A DNA stretch of 64,000 bases from assembly GCA_031763025.1 (NCBI GenBank), contig JASSKH010000020.1:4495756-4559755 (forward strand), given 5' to 3'. The notes under the pieces are model-generated. The model made no database searches, was not told where the DNA came from, and saw nothing but the letters and a program-made list of their open reading frames with translations. Shown here in pieces: positions 22,661 through 33,639 of this stretch; the first letter of the stretch is position 1, and every line of letters starts with the position of its first letter. The DNA comes from Macrocystis pyrifera. Taxonomy: Eukaryota; Sar; Phaeophyceae; Laminariales; Laminariaceae. Both the position numbers and the translations under genes were made by a program.

Positions 22661-23758
22661 TTATCCGCTACCCGTGCCATTTTGGGCCATCACGCTTGAT
22701 ACCCGATTGGCGTCCTCCCCATGCCTACGTACGTACGTCTTGTACGCGTCGGACGCCCGCCGACCCTCACGCTGCAAGACCTCTGGTGTAGCCCCCCCGG
22801 CCGGCACGTGAGTTGCGCCTCCAATCCTCAGGGAATGCAGGGCGTAACCCTCCGCCCGCACGCCCGCCAACGCAACCACCGCTTGCAGGGCAGCCGTCGC
22901 TTGCAGCTTGGTCCACATGGCCCATCTGCCGTTACCAGTACCAAACGCAACCAGAGGGGCCGACGAGGGAAGAAACAGGTTACAAGACATCAACTCGATC
23001 ATAAGATCAACGGCGCCCCCCCCGGCGCCCACGGGCCTCGGAGGACCCATTCGCACACGCGTCAGAATCGCACCCTTCCGCAGCTGATCTCCCTTCGACC
23101 CTCGAAAGCGTACCTTAACCCGGTCAGCGGTCGATCACAGCGCTTCCGCCAGCTGGGAATCACCGCGAAAATATGAGACGCCAGCCCGCCGCAACCAATA
23201 CGACTCGTGAACTCGCGACCTCGTTTCCGCAAACATTTCGGACGCGCGAGTAAAGAAACAAACCGATGCACACAGAGTAAGCCACAGAACCCGACTCCCA
23301 GCGCGCCACGATGGAATCAGAGTCTCCCCCGCAAGCCACATTCCCCAAGAAATAGGCCGACGCACTGTTGCTTGGTTTCCCATGTGGGCGTGCGAGCGAG
23401 CAGCGCCTTTGAGGGCGTTAGCGAGAACGCGGTGGGTAGTGTCGAGCTCGAAACCGCGCGAAATACGGTGAAAGCATTTGATCGCAGACAAATGACTCTC
23501 GATGGTCGCCGACCGCAATTGTTTGGTGGCAAACGCGTGCGTTACGTACTCAAACAAGCACAACACGTTCGCCATAGCATCAAGATCGTGCTGGAGAAAA
23601 TCCGGCACCCCACCATGGACCCGGAAGTCTACCCAGGCGCCAAAATGCCCCAGATAAGTCTGTTCATACGAAACCGCAACTGCGTTGCGCATGAGCTCGA
23701 GGCCAACACCGAAGTACAGAGAGACGTCCCGGCCTCCCCCAAGTCCTGGGCCTGCCAC
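22661..23758 (-). mobile_element. Element 1: tyrosine recombinase region
   Basis: The minus-strand N-terminal half (23758-23135) has a SAM-like core-binding domain, YEQTYLGHFGAWVDF and ATIESHLSAIKCFHRISRG, and enters the catalytic domain with FFTRASEMF, the first catalytic Arg. The C-terminal half (23056-22661) holds the HxxR box, ALHSLRIGGATH, and the nucleophile box, REGRRASDAYKTYVR. This is the DIRS-type layout. The enzyme would join circular element DNA to the target through a covalent tyrosine intermediate. The region is broken. Confidence 0.85.
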
Positions 23759-23814
23759 GGAACATCAGGGCGCACGCAGTGCAAATTACGGACAACAACG
23801 TCGCGATCCCAGCG

Positions 23815-25150
23815 TTAGATACCATCAGAAGCGACATTCAAAACATCCCGGACGTGTTTCGCGTCAAAATACCAACCCGAGGACAATTGCAGCGCCCCGA
23901 AGAGGCGCATCAACGCACCAGACCGGGGCTCCTTACCCCCACGACACCGCCGCACCCACTGCGCGGCGGCTTCATTGTCCCCACGCAGCAACACACAGCC
24001 GCCCGTCGCGGACGGGCGTTCAACGCACGGAGACACCAGGACCCACGCCGAAACCACCATTCCCAACAGTTCATGGACGCTGATGGATATATCGTTCTCG
24101 CCATCGACGGCCTTTTTCGAGCCGCAAAACAAGACTGTTCGGCGGGATCAAGCTCATAACGCCAGTAAAATCCAGTTTCGAAGCAGAAACCCCCGACGGC
24201 CGTTTTGGAAGCATCCGAAGACAGAGTACGTCGGGCCGGGCGCTCAAACAAGTGGTACAACGGAGCCGACAAACTACCCCCCCGCGCGTCGAGCCTCTCA
24301 ACAACGAACCATCGCCAAAACTCGAGGTCCCCGTGGAACTCGGGCCCTAGAACAACACGCCGCCCAGTGTTGGCGGGACGGCATGCATAGTCAGCGCCAG
24401 CGGTGATGCGCGGCATCCCCACCGAGGCCAACCTGCGCCGCACGAAGAACGACCGCGGACGGACGGCGAACGATACGTGCACGAGAAACTCGACTAGCTG
24501 CGACCCCTGCTTCGCAAAAGCGGAGGCCCTAGATGCCGGCCACGCCGCGAGAAGCTCCCGCAGCTTTCCTCGCTTATGCGGTGGCAGCGTCACCGTGAGG
24601 GACTCAGTGTCAACTATCCAACCCAAGACCTCCAAACGGGTGTCTCAATTAGTGATTGTACGGCTAGGCAAGGGGGGAGGATCATATGCCCCACGTTCGC
24701 CCAGCAGGCGAAAGTGGTCCGACGCGAGCGACTGCACCGCTCGCTGGCAGCGGCGACCGTCCGCCCCCCATTGCAGCTCAACGAGGATGCCGTCGTCGAC
24801 GTAATACCGTACGAAAAAACAACTCCCGATATTACCCCCCGCCCCAGGCACGGGCTTACAATCCCCCAGGAGCGGCACGACAGGCCCGCCCCGCGGAGGG
24901 GCGACGACGACGTGCGAAACGGCAGCTGCCACTTGGCGAGACACGACTGCGTTTGGAATGTGGAATGAGTGTGAGAATGTTCGAGCGCTGACGTAACCAA
25001 ACCCCAGAACCCGGGGCTGTTGCGCCACCCGAACTGCAAACGCAAGTCCACAACCACGTGACCGCCGGTCACATACCCAAGTACGGGCGCCCCGGCAGGG
25101 TCAACCGGAACCTGCCCAAACGCTTCCTTGACGTCTACCCGACACAACAC
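23815..25150 (-). mobile_element. Element 1: reverse transcriptase and RNase H region
   Basis: The upstream part carries CRVDVKEAFGQVPVDP (catalytic motif A), LRLQFGWRNSPGFWG and, nearby, a YYVDDGILVEL palm box. The downstream part (24635-23815) begins EVLGWIVDTESLTVTLPPHK, the thumb, and continues into RNase H with RTLSSDASKTAVGGFCFETG. This resembles the RT-RNase H fusion of DIRS-type elements, not that of Gypsy or Copia. It is broken in several places. Confidence 0.85.
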
Positions 25151-25301
25151 AATCCGAGCGTTCCTACCGTGTTTCTAACGCCAGAATAAAACCCGCATAA
25201 GCACATCGCGGAGACCACTGCTGAGTTCGCAATTCGGGGCCGAAGAAAAAATTGTGTCACCGTTAACGCTGGTCCGACCGCCCGCGCGCGCAAAAGTGAG
25301 A

Positions 25302-26981
25302 TCATGAACGATACGAAATTTGGGATTCAGAGCGACAGCCAAGGGTGAAATACACAGCCCCCGAATCTCCGTCGCGGACGCAAATAATAAACCAGGGCAC
25401 GCCCAATAGCCACGTCCGCACGAACCTTCTCAAGAATAGCACCCTCGTGCGGGAGAGCGCTAGGGGGTGATTACCGTACTCAAGCGCAGTAGTTAAATCC
25501 CCCCCACGGGCAACGCAAACCGGCGAGCCCGGAGACAGCACGCGGAGAAGCGAAGTAATCGGCGGGAACTGCTTGATTGTCCCGAACCAGTGACGCACGG
25601 TATCCGGACATATATGCGGAGCAAGATGAGACGACCCAACGGCGACCACAAAAGATGCAATGCTACATTGACACCGACGCAAAAGAAAGGTACCTACGCT
25701 AGCGATCTGATCGAGACTCGCATAACCTACACAGGACAAGGCCTGTGCTACATTAGCCTTCACGGAAAGCCACGATTCAACCTCAACACGCCGATGCACG
25801 ATACACGATAGATCACTAGGCAAAAACGGCGCGCACACCGCCACATTACCTCTGTATCCGAAGGAAACGGAACCCGGAGACACGACGACGCGCTCCCGCC
25901 CAACGCCGCCGTCGCCAGCAAGAGCATCTAACGCACGCCCCCGCAGCCTTCTCCCGGCACCGCGCTTAACCGCCGGCTCCGTCGCCTCGCTGCGTGCCGT
26001 AGGCGTCGCCATTGCCCCGCCGGCGGCAGGGGAGGCCGAAGAACCCCCAAATGATGTTGGCCCGACCGACCGGAAGGGCCCGTGTCTTCATCTGGAACTG
26101 GAACCATCGCCCCCAGATGCCAGCCCGCCACCCCGCAGCCCTCGGAGCGTTGGCATCGAGCAGGGACGAGGTGCGTGACCCGGCCCCGGCCGACGTCGAG
26201 ATGCCGCCACCCCCAGCGCTGAGAGCGGCGGGAGACGACGAATCCGAGGGGGGAGAGTCATGCACGTAGATACAATCGCGCCACTTGCACCTCCCCGTGG
26301 CGGCAAATATGTGCACGGCTGAGAGCACATCTTCCCGGCGTGCCCGGTGGCCGGGGAAGCAGGCGCAGCCGCGGCCTTACGTTTAGAATGCACTTCCCCC
26401 GCGAAGCGGCCACGATATGTTTCTTCGACATTCTCCAGGAGTTCCCCCCCGCCCTGGCAAAACGCGGACGTCCAGCCAAAGGCTGGTAGAGGGGGCACTG
26501 CAAACATCGTGTCCGGGGGGGGAGGCACCACGGGTGGTTGGCTTGACAAGTCCAAGCTGCTGGAGAACGATGTCCAAATGGGCGCACTGCGCCGTGAACG
26601 TTGACAAGGAGTCTTGAATCCCAGTGATGGACGAGTCGGTTTTAGGCGACACCGCCTGCATTTCGTCGCGAATGAGCCCAAATTGGCTTTCGACTTGCCC
26701 CAGCCACTACGCCAGGTCGACGGAGCGTGCGAAGTCCGACGCCGCGCCATCGAGGAGTACGTCGGCCGCCGATCCCCCAGCGAGAGACGCTTTGCACCGG
26801 GGAACGGCCACTGGGGCCTCGGCCGCGGCGGCGGTGGCATCGCCCGGGTGCGGGTTCGGTACATCCGCCATCGCAGTCGCACGTCAAACAGCAGCACAAA
26901 TGAAACCCGAATGGAAAGAAAAGACGAAATGACAGCGCCGCGTCGAGCAGCGACGAGACCAGCAGCTCCCATCAGGTCCAC
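25302..26981 (-). mobile_element. Element 1: first coding region, Gag-like position
   Basis: Upstream of the RT on the minus strand. Frames of 297 codons (26981-26088) and 236 codons (26012-25302) are Ala/Gly/Arg/Pro-rich. They contain GWTSAFCQGGGELLENVEET and FAGEVHSKRKAAAAPASPATG, the latter followed by a CxxxCxxxxxxxH-like patch (GKMCSQPC and a following His). Position and composition suggest the Gag-like product of a tyrosine-recombinase element, but no family match can be claimed from sequence alone. The region is broken. Confidence 0.55.
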
Positions 26982-27019
26982 AGCGATACTAAAAAGCTAT
27001 ACGTCGAAGCTATACCAGT

Positions 27020-27206
27020 CGTTACCGCACCTTCGACCCGTCTTGACGGCCCTGCGTCGCTGCGTCCTCTCGCTCGCGATTCAACTGCTACAGCAAAACT
27101 GGTCCCAGGTGCACTTTGGACTATACGGGTATAACGACCCGTGTTGATCTAATTGGTCAACTTCTCGCGTACATATAAATCACATATTTTCTTCGATAGT
27201 ACTCCG
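27020..27206 (-). repeat. Split direct repeat A1 (outer 5' end of element 1)
   Basis: The counterpart of A2 at 22086-22278. It lies just outside the first coding region on the element's 5' side. Similarity stops at ACTCCG (27206), which I take as the element's end. No target duplication is expected for this class. Confidence 0.85.
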
Positions 27207-27640
27207 TATTCTATATGTAATTGCTTGTCAAGGATATAGGCCAGGGGCTCCCCTGGATGCTACCCGGGTCAACAGATAATTTACGTAACTCTTCTGCGCA
27301 CTGACAATAGATAACCCGAACAAGGGAGAATGATATGACGTTGGAACATGTCGAAATCGTTTCATTTTACAAATATTTTTAGATTGATTGAGTGTTGTTG
27401 AGTTTTAGTATGGTATGGTTCTAAATGTGAGCGATTCTTCCGGAGATGAGCTGCTGTTGTTCTTGCTGCTGCTGCTGTTTTGATGCCTGACGTTTTCTTT
27501 ATATGGATGGAGGTGGCACCCAAATCACGCATCGATGACCGAAACTCTGCCGCATGTTCGATTTCTTCTTCCAAGCGGTATGACCTGCCCTCTCTCTCCC
27601 TCTCTACGGGCGCCCTCTCCGTACATCCTCACGTATCGAC
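27207..27640. other. Unassigned stretch upstream of the Harbinger relic
   Basis: AT-rich, with a CTGCTGCTG patch near 27450-27475 and a TTTTAGTATGGTATGGTTC patch. Terminal inverted repeats of the Harbinger element were looked for by eye and not found. Confidence 0.4.
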
Positions 27641-27642
27641 AC

Positions 27643-27861
27643 GCGAGAAATGATTCAGATAACTACCAAAAGATCAAGGACGAAGTGGGAATTCGACTGG
27701 GGATAGGCCCGCGAAAGCTGGCGGGGGACTCCTACCTGGACGTCGCGGCGAGGTTTGGTGTTTCTATTAATTCGGTGTTCTCTATCAAGTGGGAAGTTAT
27801 CGACGCCTTCAACGCTACGCCTGAAATCGGCCCGTTATTCTTTCCGCAAACAGAAGCCTAG
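27643..27861 (+). pseudogene. PIF/Harbinger transposase relic, N-terminal block
   Basis: The frame reads HARNDSDNYQKIKDEVG, then IRLGIGPRKLAGDSYLDVAA, RFGVSINSVFSIKWEVIDAF, and NATPEIGPLFFPQTEA, before a stop. This is the helix-turn-helix region that precedes the DDE domain in PIF/Harbinger transposases (usual pattern LRxLAGGSYLDIxxxFGIS...V). The catalytic part continues at 29464, about 1.6 kb away, with an inverted-repeat element between them. The frame is open for about 108 codons from a Met at 27535, but the first 35 residues look non-coding. Confidence 0.75.
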
Positions 27862-28439
27862 CACCGAAATCAGGCCACGAGATTCAAGGTGATTATATGT
27901 TTGGTACACGACAACGGCACACAAAACGCAGCAAATACTTGAGAGTGTACAGCATCGAGGTGCCCTCTTTCGGATCATACACAGCAGGCAATGCGGGGGA
28001 ATATACATGTGCCACCCTATAACACATTGCGTGTATTTCTCTCGAGAGTATCTAACAGCGAACGGCTGAGTCCGCAAGAATAACGACGGGTCGACACCAG
28101 TTATCCATTTGCTAGTCTGAAAGAAAAACGGGATACGGATTGCGAGTGGGACACAGAAGTCAATGTGTACGTTACAAGTGGTACGTCAGAGAACGAAGGC
28201 TAGATATGATTTCCAAATGTGATGACTTGCCTAGATACGTCTTCGTGCTCGACTCAGCCCTCGCGACAGCGTTTAGTCACGGTGTGCACTCCAATATGAC
28301 CCCCCTAACACGGGCCACGATAGAGACAAGTCTTTTGGGATGAAACGTTGTCCTTATGACGCTTTACTATAACCCAAATTTGCTGATAAAAATGTTTCAT
28401 GTTTGGGACATACCTATCTATTGTACACCAACGGTAGGC

Positions 28440-29330
28440 CATCGTGTCGCACTCAATTTTGTTCCCATATCAGTTTTAAGAGAGGCCTAGAGCTCCTCAC
28501 GATGTATGTATGACTCTGCACCTGTCTTGCACCGCCCACAATAGAAACAAAAGTCCCGACAATAAAGGCACTGGAGGCACGCCTGCCGCTGTTTTTGTTT
28601 TGAGGACGTTTCGTTTTCCTGCTGCAGCTCCGGACATTTCCATGGAGCCTAATTTTTTTCAGGTCAGATATGAGCTCCCCGGTCCACTCTCGTGGCTCTG
28701 CCAAGGCGAAAGAGCTTTAACTGTTCGCCTTCGGGGCAGCGTTTGTCGCTGATGTTTGAAAATGTAGTTTCAGGCCCTTGAATATTGTGTTTCTCGTGCT
28801 GTAGTCAAGCATTGTTGTTCTGCTGTAGCACGATAAGGAGCTTGTACTCAATGGATGCTGTACAAAATTCGATTCGGATGCTCTCGCTTGCGCCGGTTGA
28901 AGCATGCGAAAGAACTCTTGTTTCTCTCCCGATGCCCACACAAGACAACACGCAGAGCGCTGGCCTCGATGGTATAAACTGGCTTTGGTCTTAGAAAGGG
29001 CAGTGACAGGCAACTGAGCTTATTTTCTTCATCTGTGTCTATGAGTGAGTATATGCAGCAGCAGTACCTTCTCCTGTGTTCTTTCTGCTTGTCTGCAGCA
29101 GAAAAATAACCTTGGTTACAGCACGAAAAACCAGAAACTTATGAGCGTAGAACACCATTTCCAAACTGCGACGAGGTCCGAACCGAAACAAAACACTGTA
29201 AGGGCTGTCGCTTTGGCATAATCACAGGAGCTTTCGGAAAAGCTCATATCTACTCCGCCAAATTTTATCTCGATAGAGACTTTCCATGCAGGAGCAAAAA
29301 GAGGAAAAGTTTCCGAACAAAACTATGGCA
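28440..29330. mobile_element. Inverted-repeat (foldback) element, copy 1, inside the Harbinger gene
   Basis: The left arm (about 28500-28810) and right arm (about 29105-29300) are reverse complements in outline. The left has GATATGAGCTC...TGAAAATGTAGTTTCAGGC...GTTTCTCGTGCTGTAG. The right has CTTGGTTACAGCACGAAAAACC...CATTTCCAAACTGCGACGA...AAAGCTCATATCTACTCCG. A 300-bp middle separates them. The same sequences occur at 53600-54265. An 83-codon minus-strand frame in the left arm (SDLKKIRLHGNVRSCSRKTK, then RPQNKNSGRRASSAF) and its analogues elsewhere derive from the repeat. The element sits between two conserved blocks of a transposase gene, so it inserted after that gene arose. Confidence 0.75.
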
Positions 29331-29463
29331 GACACGCTTCAGACGTGTTTGCTGTCGGAACGTTATTTTTGGGGGATGGAGGAATTGAAACGCACGAGTC
29401 TTAAAATGCGTCCCCGGTGAAGTTTTGCGTCCCTTGTACTATTTTCCTTTGTTACTACCATAG

Positions 29464-30050
29464 GCCGAAAGCACCAACGGCATATTCGACCATGTTGTTG
29501 CCGCCACCGATTGTCTGATGACCAAAATGGGAGCACCGCCTGCCAAGAGCACCCCCAACACAATGTCGTACTTCCCTGGCAGAAAAACAGGATACGTCTT
29601 CAACGCACAGGATATGTGCGATGAGAACTACTGGGTCTGAAGTATCTGAACCATCGCTCCGGGCGCCGCTTATATTGGTCACCATGGACTCGATCTTCCC
29701 TGGCAGAGGCAACTGCGCACCTTTCAGACGATTACCACGTCATCTGGGATGCGACGTATACGGTCAACGAGAAGCTGCTCACGCCGCACACAAGGAAAGG
29801 CCTGCTACGGGACCAGGACTCCTTCATCATCCACTTGAGCCAGCTGCGAGTGAAGATCGAACAGACATTCGGTATCCTCGTGGCAATGTTAGTCATTTTT
29901 GTCGAGGTCGCTCCGTGTGGGGTTCGCAGGCCTGACTGACCTCGTTGTGGCCATCTTCTATTTGCATAGCTACTGCCGAGACGGGCAAACACAGATGGTC
30001 GAGGTGGAAGACGAAGACGAGGAGACGGGAGATGGGCGATTCCTTTCGGA
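29464..30050 (+). pseudogene. PIF/Harbinger transposase relic, DDE catalytic block
   Basis: Three pieces carry the catalytic triad. FDHVVAATDCLMTKMGAPP with STPNTMSYFPGRKTGYVFNA (29464-29638) has the first Asp at 29509 (ATD). DDYHVIWDATYTVNEKLLTP with QDSFIIHLSQLRVKIEQTF (29727-29890) has the second Asp at 29748 (WDATY) and the Glu at 29859 (KIEQTF). LTDLVVAIFYLHSYCRDGQ (29930-30000) matches the usual HNYC-type ending, with an acidic tail VEVEDEDEETGDG. A stop at 29636-29638 and a change of frame before and after the second piece show that it is dead. The third piece is in a different frame from the second. All three catalytic acidic residues remain. Confidence 0.8.
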
Positions 30051-30880
30051 AAAGGCATGGGGGTTATGCCGTCTTCGTTCAAGCGTTTGGTGCAGCCGGC
30101 AGACAAGCACACTGCCAAACTTTACACGCGAAGCGGTGAGACTCCCACGCGAGCAGCGTGTGGCGGCCGTTTTGGTCCACAAGAGGCAGTTCCGCCCCAA
30201 GGAAAAACACCGCCGATAATTCGTTGGTTGACAATAACGCCCTCGAGACTGCCTTGTCAGAGCTTGTGTCGGTGCCAGGGCGTTGTATGTCAGGGGCGGT
30301 TGTAAGGCGCGGGAAAAAAAATGGCGGTATTCGAATGATTGGGTTGTACTGTAGTCGCTGCTCATGGAGATAAGCATGGTGGTCGCGAACGGGTGAGCTT
30401 CGGGCATTAAGGATATATCTGTGGGTATTTTTAACCCTTAGCCGCCATAAACTTGAAGCAGTTGGCGCAGATGACGATGGGCGTCAGGAATCATTTGTTG
30501 TGTCACGTTTGAGTGAACAAGGGCAATGAATGAAAACTGAGAAAAATGAACGACATGACAGCACAACCCGACAAATGGAAGCGTAGATTCTGTTGCTTGC
30601 CCCAAAGCGGTGTGGAATCGTTCGCCCCCCCCCCCACACACACACCTGCACGAGGACGCTAGTACGTTTTGAGTAGCCTCCCCGTTTGTGTTCGTTGACA
30701 CAAACAGTTCATGAAAACAAGCGTGCATCCCGTATAATGACAGGCTATAAAACTACGAGAACAGGTGAAAGTGGGGGTAAAGAAGAAGGGCGCGCTGTGA
30801 AGTTCGCCAACCTACGACACTCCATGTAATTATATGCCAGTTATGAAACAAAGACACACTATATACCTAGTCACACTTCA
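30051..30880. other. Unassigned stretch
   Basis: Overlapping frames on both strands (minus 29970-30407, plus 30057-30305) show no family features. A C-run followed by (AC)n lies at about 30628-30648. Confidence 0.4.
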
Positions 30881-32640
30881 ACTTCGAAGAGGATGCGGGG
30901 GGAGACGGAGGAGTCGGGGGAGAGGGAAGCCTACACCTCGCACTCCACAATAAAATCTGAGGGCAAAACTCGCGGAAGGGGGGCCGGAGCGTGGAGAAAC
31001 ACGTTTAGCCAAACATCACGTCACCCACCTGCATTATATTGAAACACCGAAAAAACGTATTTACTTGTTATAGAATCGAACCCAGGCCATGCACGTTGAA
31101 GAACTGCGATCAAAGCTCATGGAGGGGCAGGGCCGCACTTCCTGCAAAGAAGGGCCTCACCCCTCGGTACTGATTTCAAAATTGAACAGAACATGCAGAC
31201 GGGGATGAGGCGCCTATACGGCCATACCCGCTAGAAATAACAGAACTCACACCCTGCAATCCATAAAAAAAAATCTAACAGCAAAACTCACGGGAGAGGC
31301 GGGGAGAGAGTTTCGGCGAAACATCGAGTCACCCACATGCACAATATTTAAACAACGAAAAAAACGTACTTACTCGTTGTAGAACAAAACCTAGGCCCTT
31401 CGCTATTTGGAACTGCGAGCGCCACTCGTGGAGGGGTGGCAGCGCACGTACTGCGAAGAGAGGCGTCACCCCTCTGCACTGTACAAATATTGAACAGAAC
31501 GTGCAGAGGGGGATAGGGCACATATACCTCCGTATACGCTACAACAAAACCAAACTCATTTTACCCACCTGCACTGTATTAAAACAACGATGAAAACGTA
31601 TTTCTATGTTATGGAATCGAACCCAGGCCCTGCACACTGTACAACTGCGAGCAAAACTCTTTTGGAGGAATGGAGCCATGCTTTTTTTAAAGAAGGGCGT
31701 CACCCGTCTGTATGGTATACAAAATGAAAAGAACGTGCAGAGGGGGATACGGCGCCTATACAGCCATACCCACTAGAAACAACGAAGCTCACACCCTACA
31801 ACTCCATAATAAATCATGAGAGCAAAACTCTTGGGACGGTGGGGGGGGGGGGATGAGAATTTTCTGCAAAAAGAATGTCGTCAACCTCCATGCACTGTAC
31901 CATACTGACCGCGAAAACACACACCGAGAGGGGGAGCTTGACTATGCCGCCGTATTTACTCGGTATATTACAAACCCAGGGCCTGCACCCTGTAGTATTG
32001 CAAGAAAAAACTTGCGGGGGGTTGGGGCAACACTTCGGTGCAAAGAATCGCGTCGCCCCTCTGCACTGTATAATAATTCAACACAATGTGCAGAGCGAGA
32101 TAGAGCGTGTATGTCACCATATCAAGTTATTATTGTGAATTGCTACACTCTACACTCTATCAAACTTGGAGCAGACCTTGTCTCAGGGGAAGGCGGGAGT
32201 GTTCTGAAAACAAAACGTTTCACACTCCTGCTCTGTATCTAGCCCAAATCGAAAAATGAAGACATCGCATTTCTCTTGATATCTCGAAAATCTTCACTCT
32301 GCACACCCTAGTCTAACTGCGAGCAACGATAACTGGACAGGACGAGCTCCCTCCTCGAAAACATAAACCAACCTCGTTGCACGGTAAAAACCTGCACGAA
32401 CAACGAACAAACGGGGGGTGCGGGCGGCTAAAGAAAAACACATACTCCTTCCACTAAACGGCTGCGACAACTACGTAGGAAAGGGCAAACTTGACGCGAA
32501 AGATCGCCATCACAGCCCTGTACTGTACACAACTTGAAAAAACAATAATGGGTCGGGAGGGGGGGTGGTGAACACCCATGACGTCGTGTGTTCTTGTCAT
32601 GTATCCAAACCTTCGCCCTCCGCTAGGCAGAACTACAATA
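30880..32640 (-). repeat. Tandem SINE-like repeats with a tRNA T-arm motif
   Basis: About six decayed units. On the minus strand the word CCTGGGTTCGATTC (a tRNA T-arm, or B-box) or variants of it appear with their other ends at 31073, 31382, 31613, 31968, about 32281 and about 32600. The spacings are 309, 231, 355, 313 and about 320. Just upstream of it on the minus strand each unit has GCTC/GATCGCAGTT..T..A.TGTGCAGGGCC, resembling a worn tRNA body. Downstream there is ...CGTTTTTTCG.TGTTT.AATA.AGTGCAGGTGGGT. Acceptor stems do not pair, so these are not tRNA genes. A tRNA-derived SINE amplified in tandem is the best reading. Confidence 0.6.
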
Positions 32641-33220
32641 AGAACCCAGGAGAGGTGGTAATTTTAACCAATATTCTCGACGATCCGCGGACCTTCTTAA
32701 ACTGCAAGCCACTGACAACGCAGAGGGGAAGGGTGGTGGCGCCGACTCTACATCCCATTGCGAGTGGAAAACATATGGAGATTGGGAGGGGAAGATACCG
32801 TTGAAGTCACTGGCGACGTACCCTCGCGACCTCCCAGCAGGAAATGCTACGTACCTCCCGCGACAACCCATCTCTTCCTGTGTCTTCCTGTGCCTACGAA
32901 GACAGCACACATTACGATGGGGGGAGGAGGGGGGGGCACGGCTACCAAAGGACAAGCCCGTTGCATGGCACGTGGAACTAGGGGTGTGGGGTCCACGTAC
33001 GTCAGAGACCGCTTCAAATCAGCACCTCAATTTTTGCCTCGAGCGCAGCGGCGTGCTCATGAAAAATCCCGTGCGCGTCTGGTTCGCTTTGTCTCCTATC
33101 GCCTTCTCACGCTCGAGACCCTCGTTGCACTTCTCGCAGGACTTCTTGTGTGCACCCATTTCCTTTTATGCTGTCGCAATCGCTCTCGGCCGTCTTCCGA
33201 CTGCTGACACCCGCGATTGA
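32641..33220. other. Unassigned stretch
   Basis: Frames overlap on both strands (plus 32758-33207, 149 codons; minus 32623-32955). The minus strand near 33010-33060 reads HEHAAALEAKIEVLI, a coiled-coil-like scrap, which might be a tail of the relic at 33223-33606. There is no firm call. Confidence 0.35.
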
Positions 33221-33222
33221 CT

Positions 33223-33606
33223 CTACACGTAACCGTTCCAGTTTGACTCTACACGTAAGGGTTCCAGTTTGAAAGCCTCCATGACGGTTGAAATTACCTT
33301 CTTAAACTGAGGCGACATACCGTTCGTAGGGTCCTCAAAATTCTCCCTTATGCCTTTAGTAGTTCGCACTTTGGCGATAGACTCCGCCAACCTAACTTTT
33401 CTGTCGGCCCTACGCTTTCGGTCACCCTCGACAGTTGCCGTTGATCCCGGCGTACTGTCGGAGTCCTGTGTTCCAGAAAGTTCACGCGCGATCTCGTCTG
33501 TAAGCAGGTTACTACAACGTACTGCTTTACGGTGACAGCGAAATACCAGACGTTGCGATTCGCCTGTGTAAGACACGCAGCGGAGTGGGCGGAGCAGATT
33601 CAGCAA
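33223..33606 (-). pseudogene. Relic of an unknown protein, charged C-terminal region
   Basis: A minus-strand frame of 127 codons. The first 30 residues look like noise. The rest reads LLTDEIARELSGTQDSDS, EGDRKRRADRKVRLAESIAK, VRTTKGIRENFEDPTNGMSP, QFKKVISTVMEAFKLE, a basic stretch followed by amphipathic helices. I do not recognise a named domain. It may be the C-terminal part of the same gene family as 34587-35045, which lies upstream on the same strand. There is no intact start, and a duplicated TTGACTCTACACGTAA word follows its end (33221-33256). Confidence 0.4.
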
Positions 33607-33639
33607 CCATAGTGCTATTATCGTATTTGCTCAACCTGG

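Larger units (their letters stand above)
21309..27206 (-). mobile_element. Tyrosine-recombinase retroelement 1 (DIRS/PAT/Ngaro-type)
   Basis: A relic retroelement on the minus strand. The order read from the right is terminal repeat A1, a Gly/Ala/Pro-rich first coding region, reverse transcriptase, RNase H, tyrosine recombinase, repeat B1, repeat A2, about 600 bp of spacer, and repeat B2. The order A1 - genes - B1A2 - B2 is the split direct repeat plan of PAT- and Ngaro-type elements, which move through a circular DNA and a tyrosine recombinase rather than an integrase. No integrase or LTR is present. The A and B pairs each differ at roughly one position in ten, so it is not a recent insertion. 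The coding part is broken in several places. Confidence 0.85.

Noticed and set aside
22661-27206. Bacterial or phage integrase gene cluster
   Set aside because: The recombinase is of the DIRS type, next to RT and RNase H motifs and split direct repeats, and there is no prokaryotic gene organisation.
31060-31100. tRNA gene on the minus strand
   Set aside because: The T-arm is good, but no acceptor stem pairs, the body is worn, and the motif is repeated with the surrounding 310 bp.
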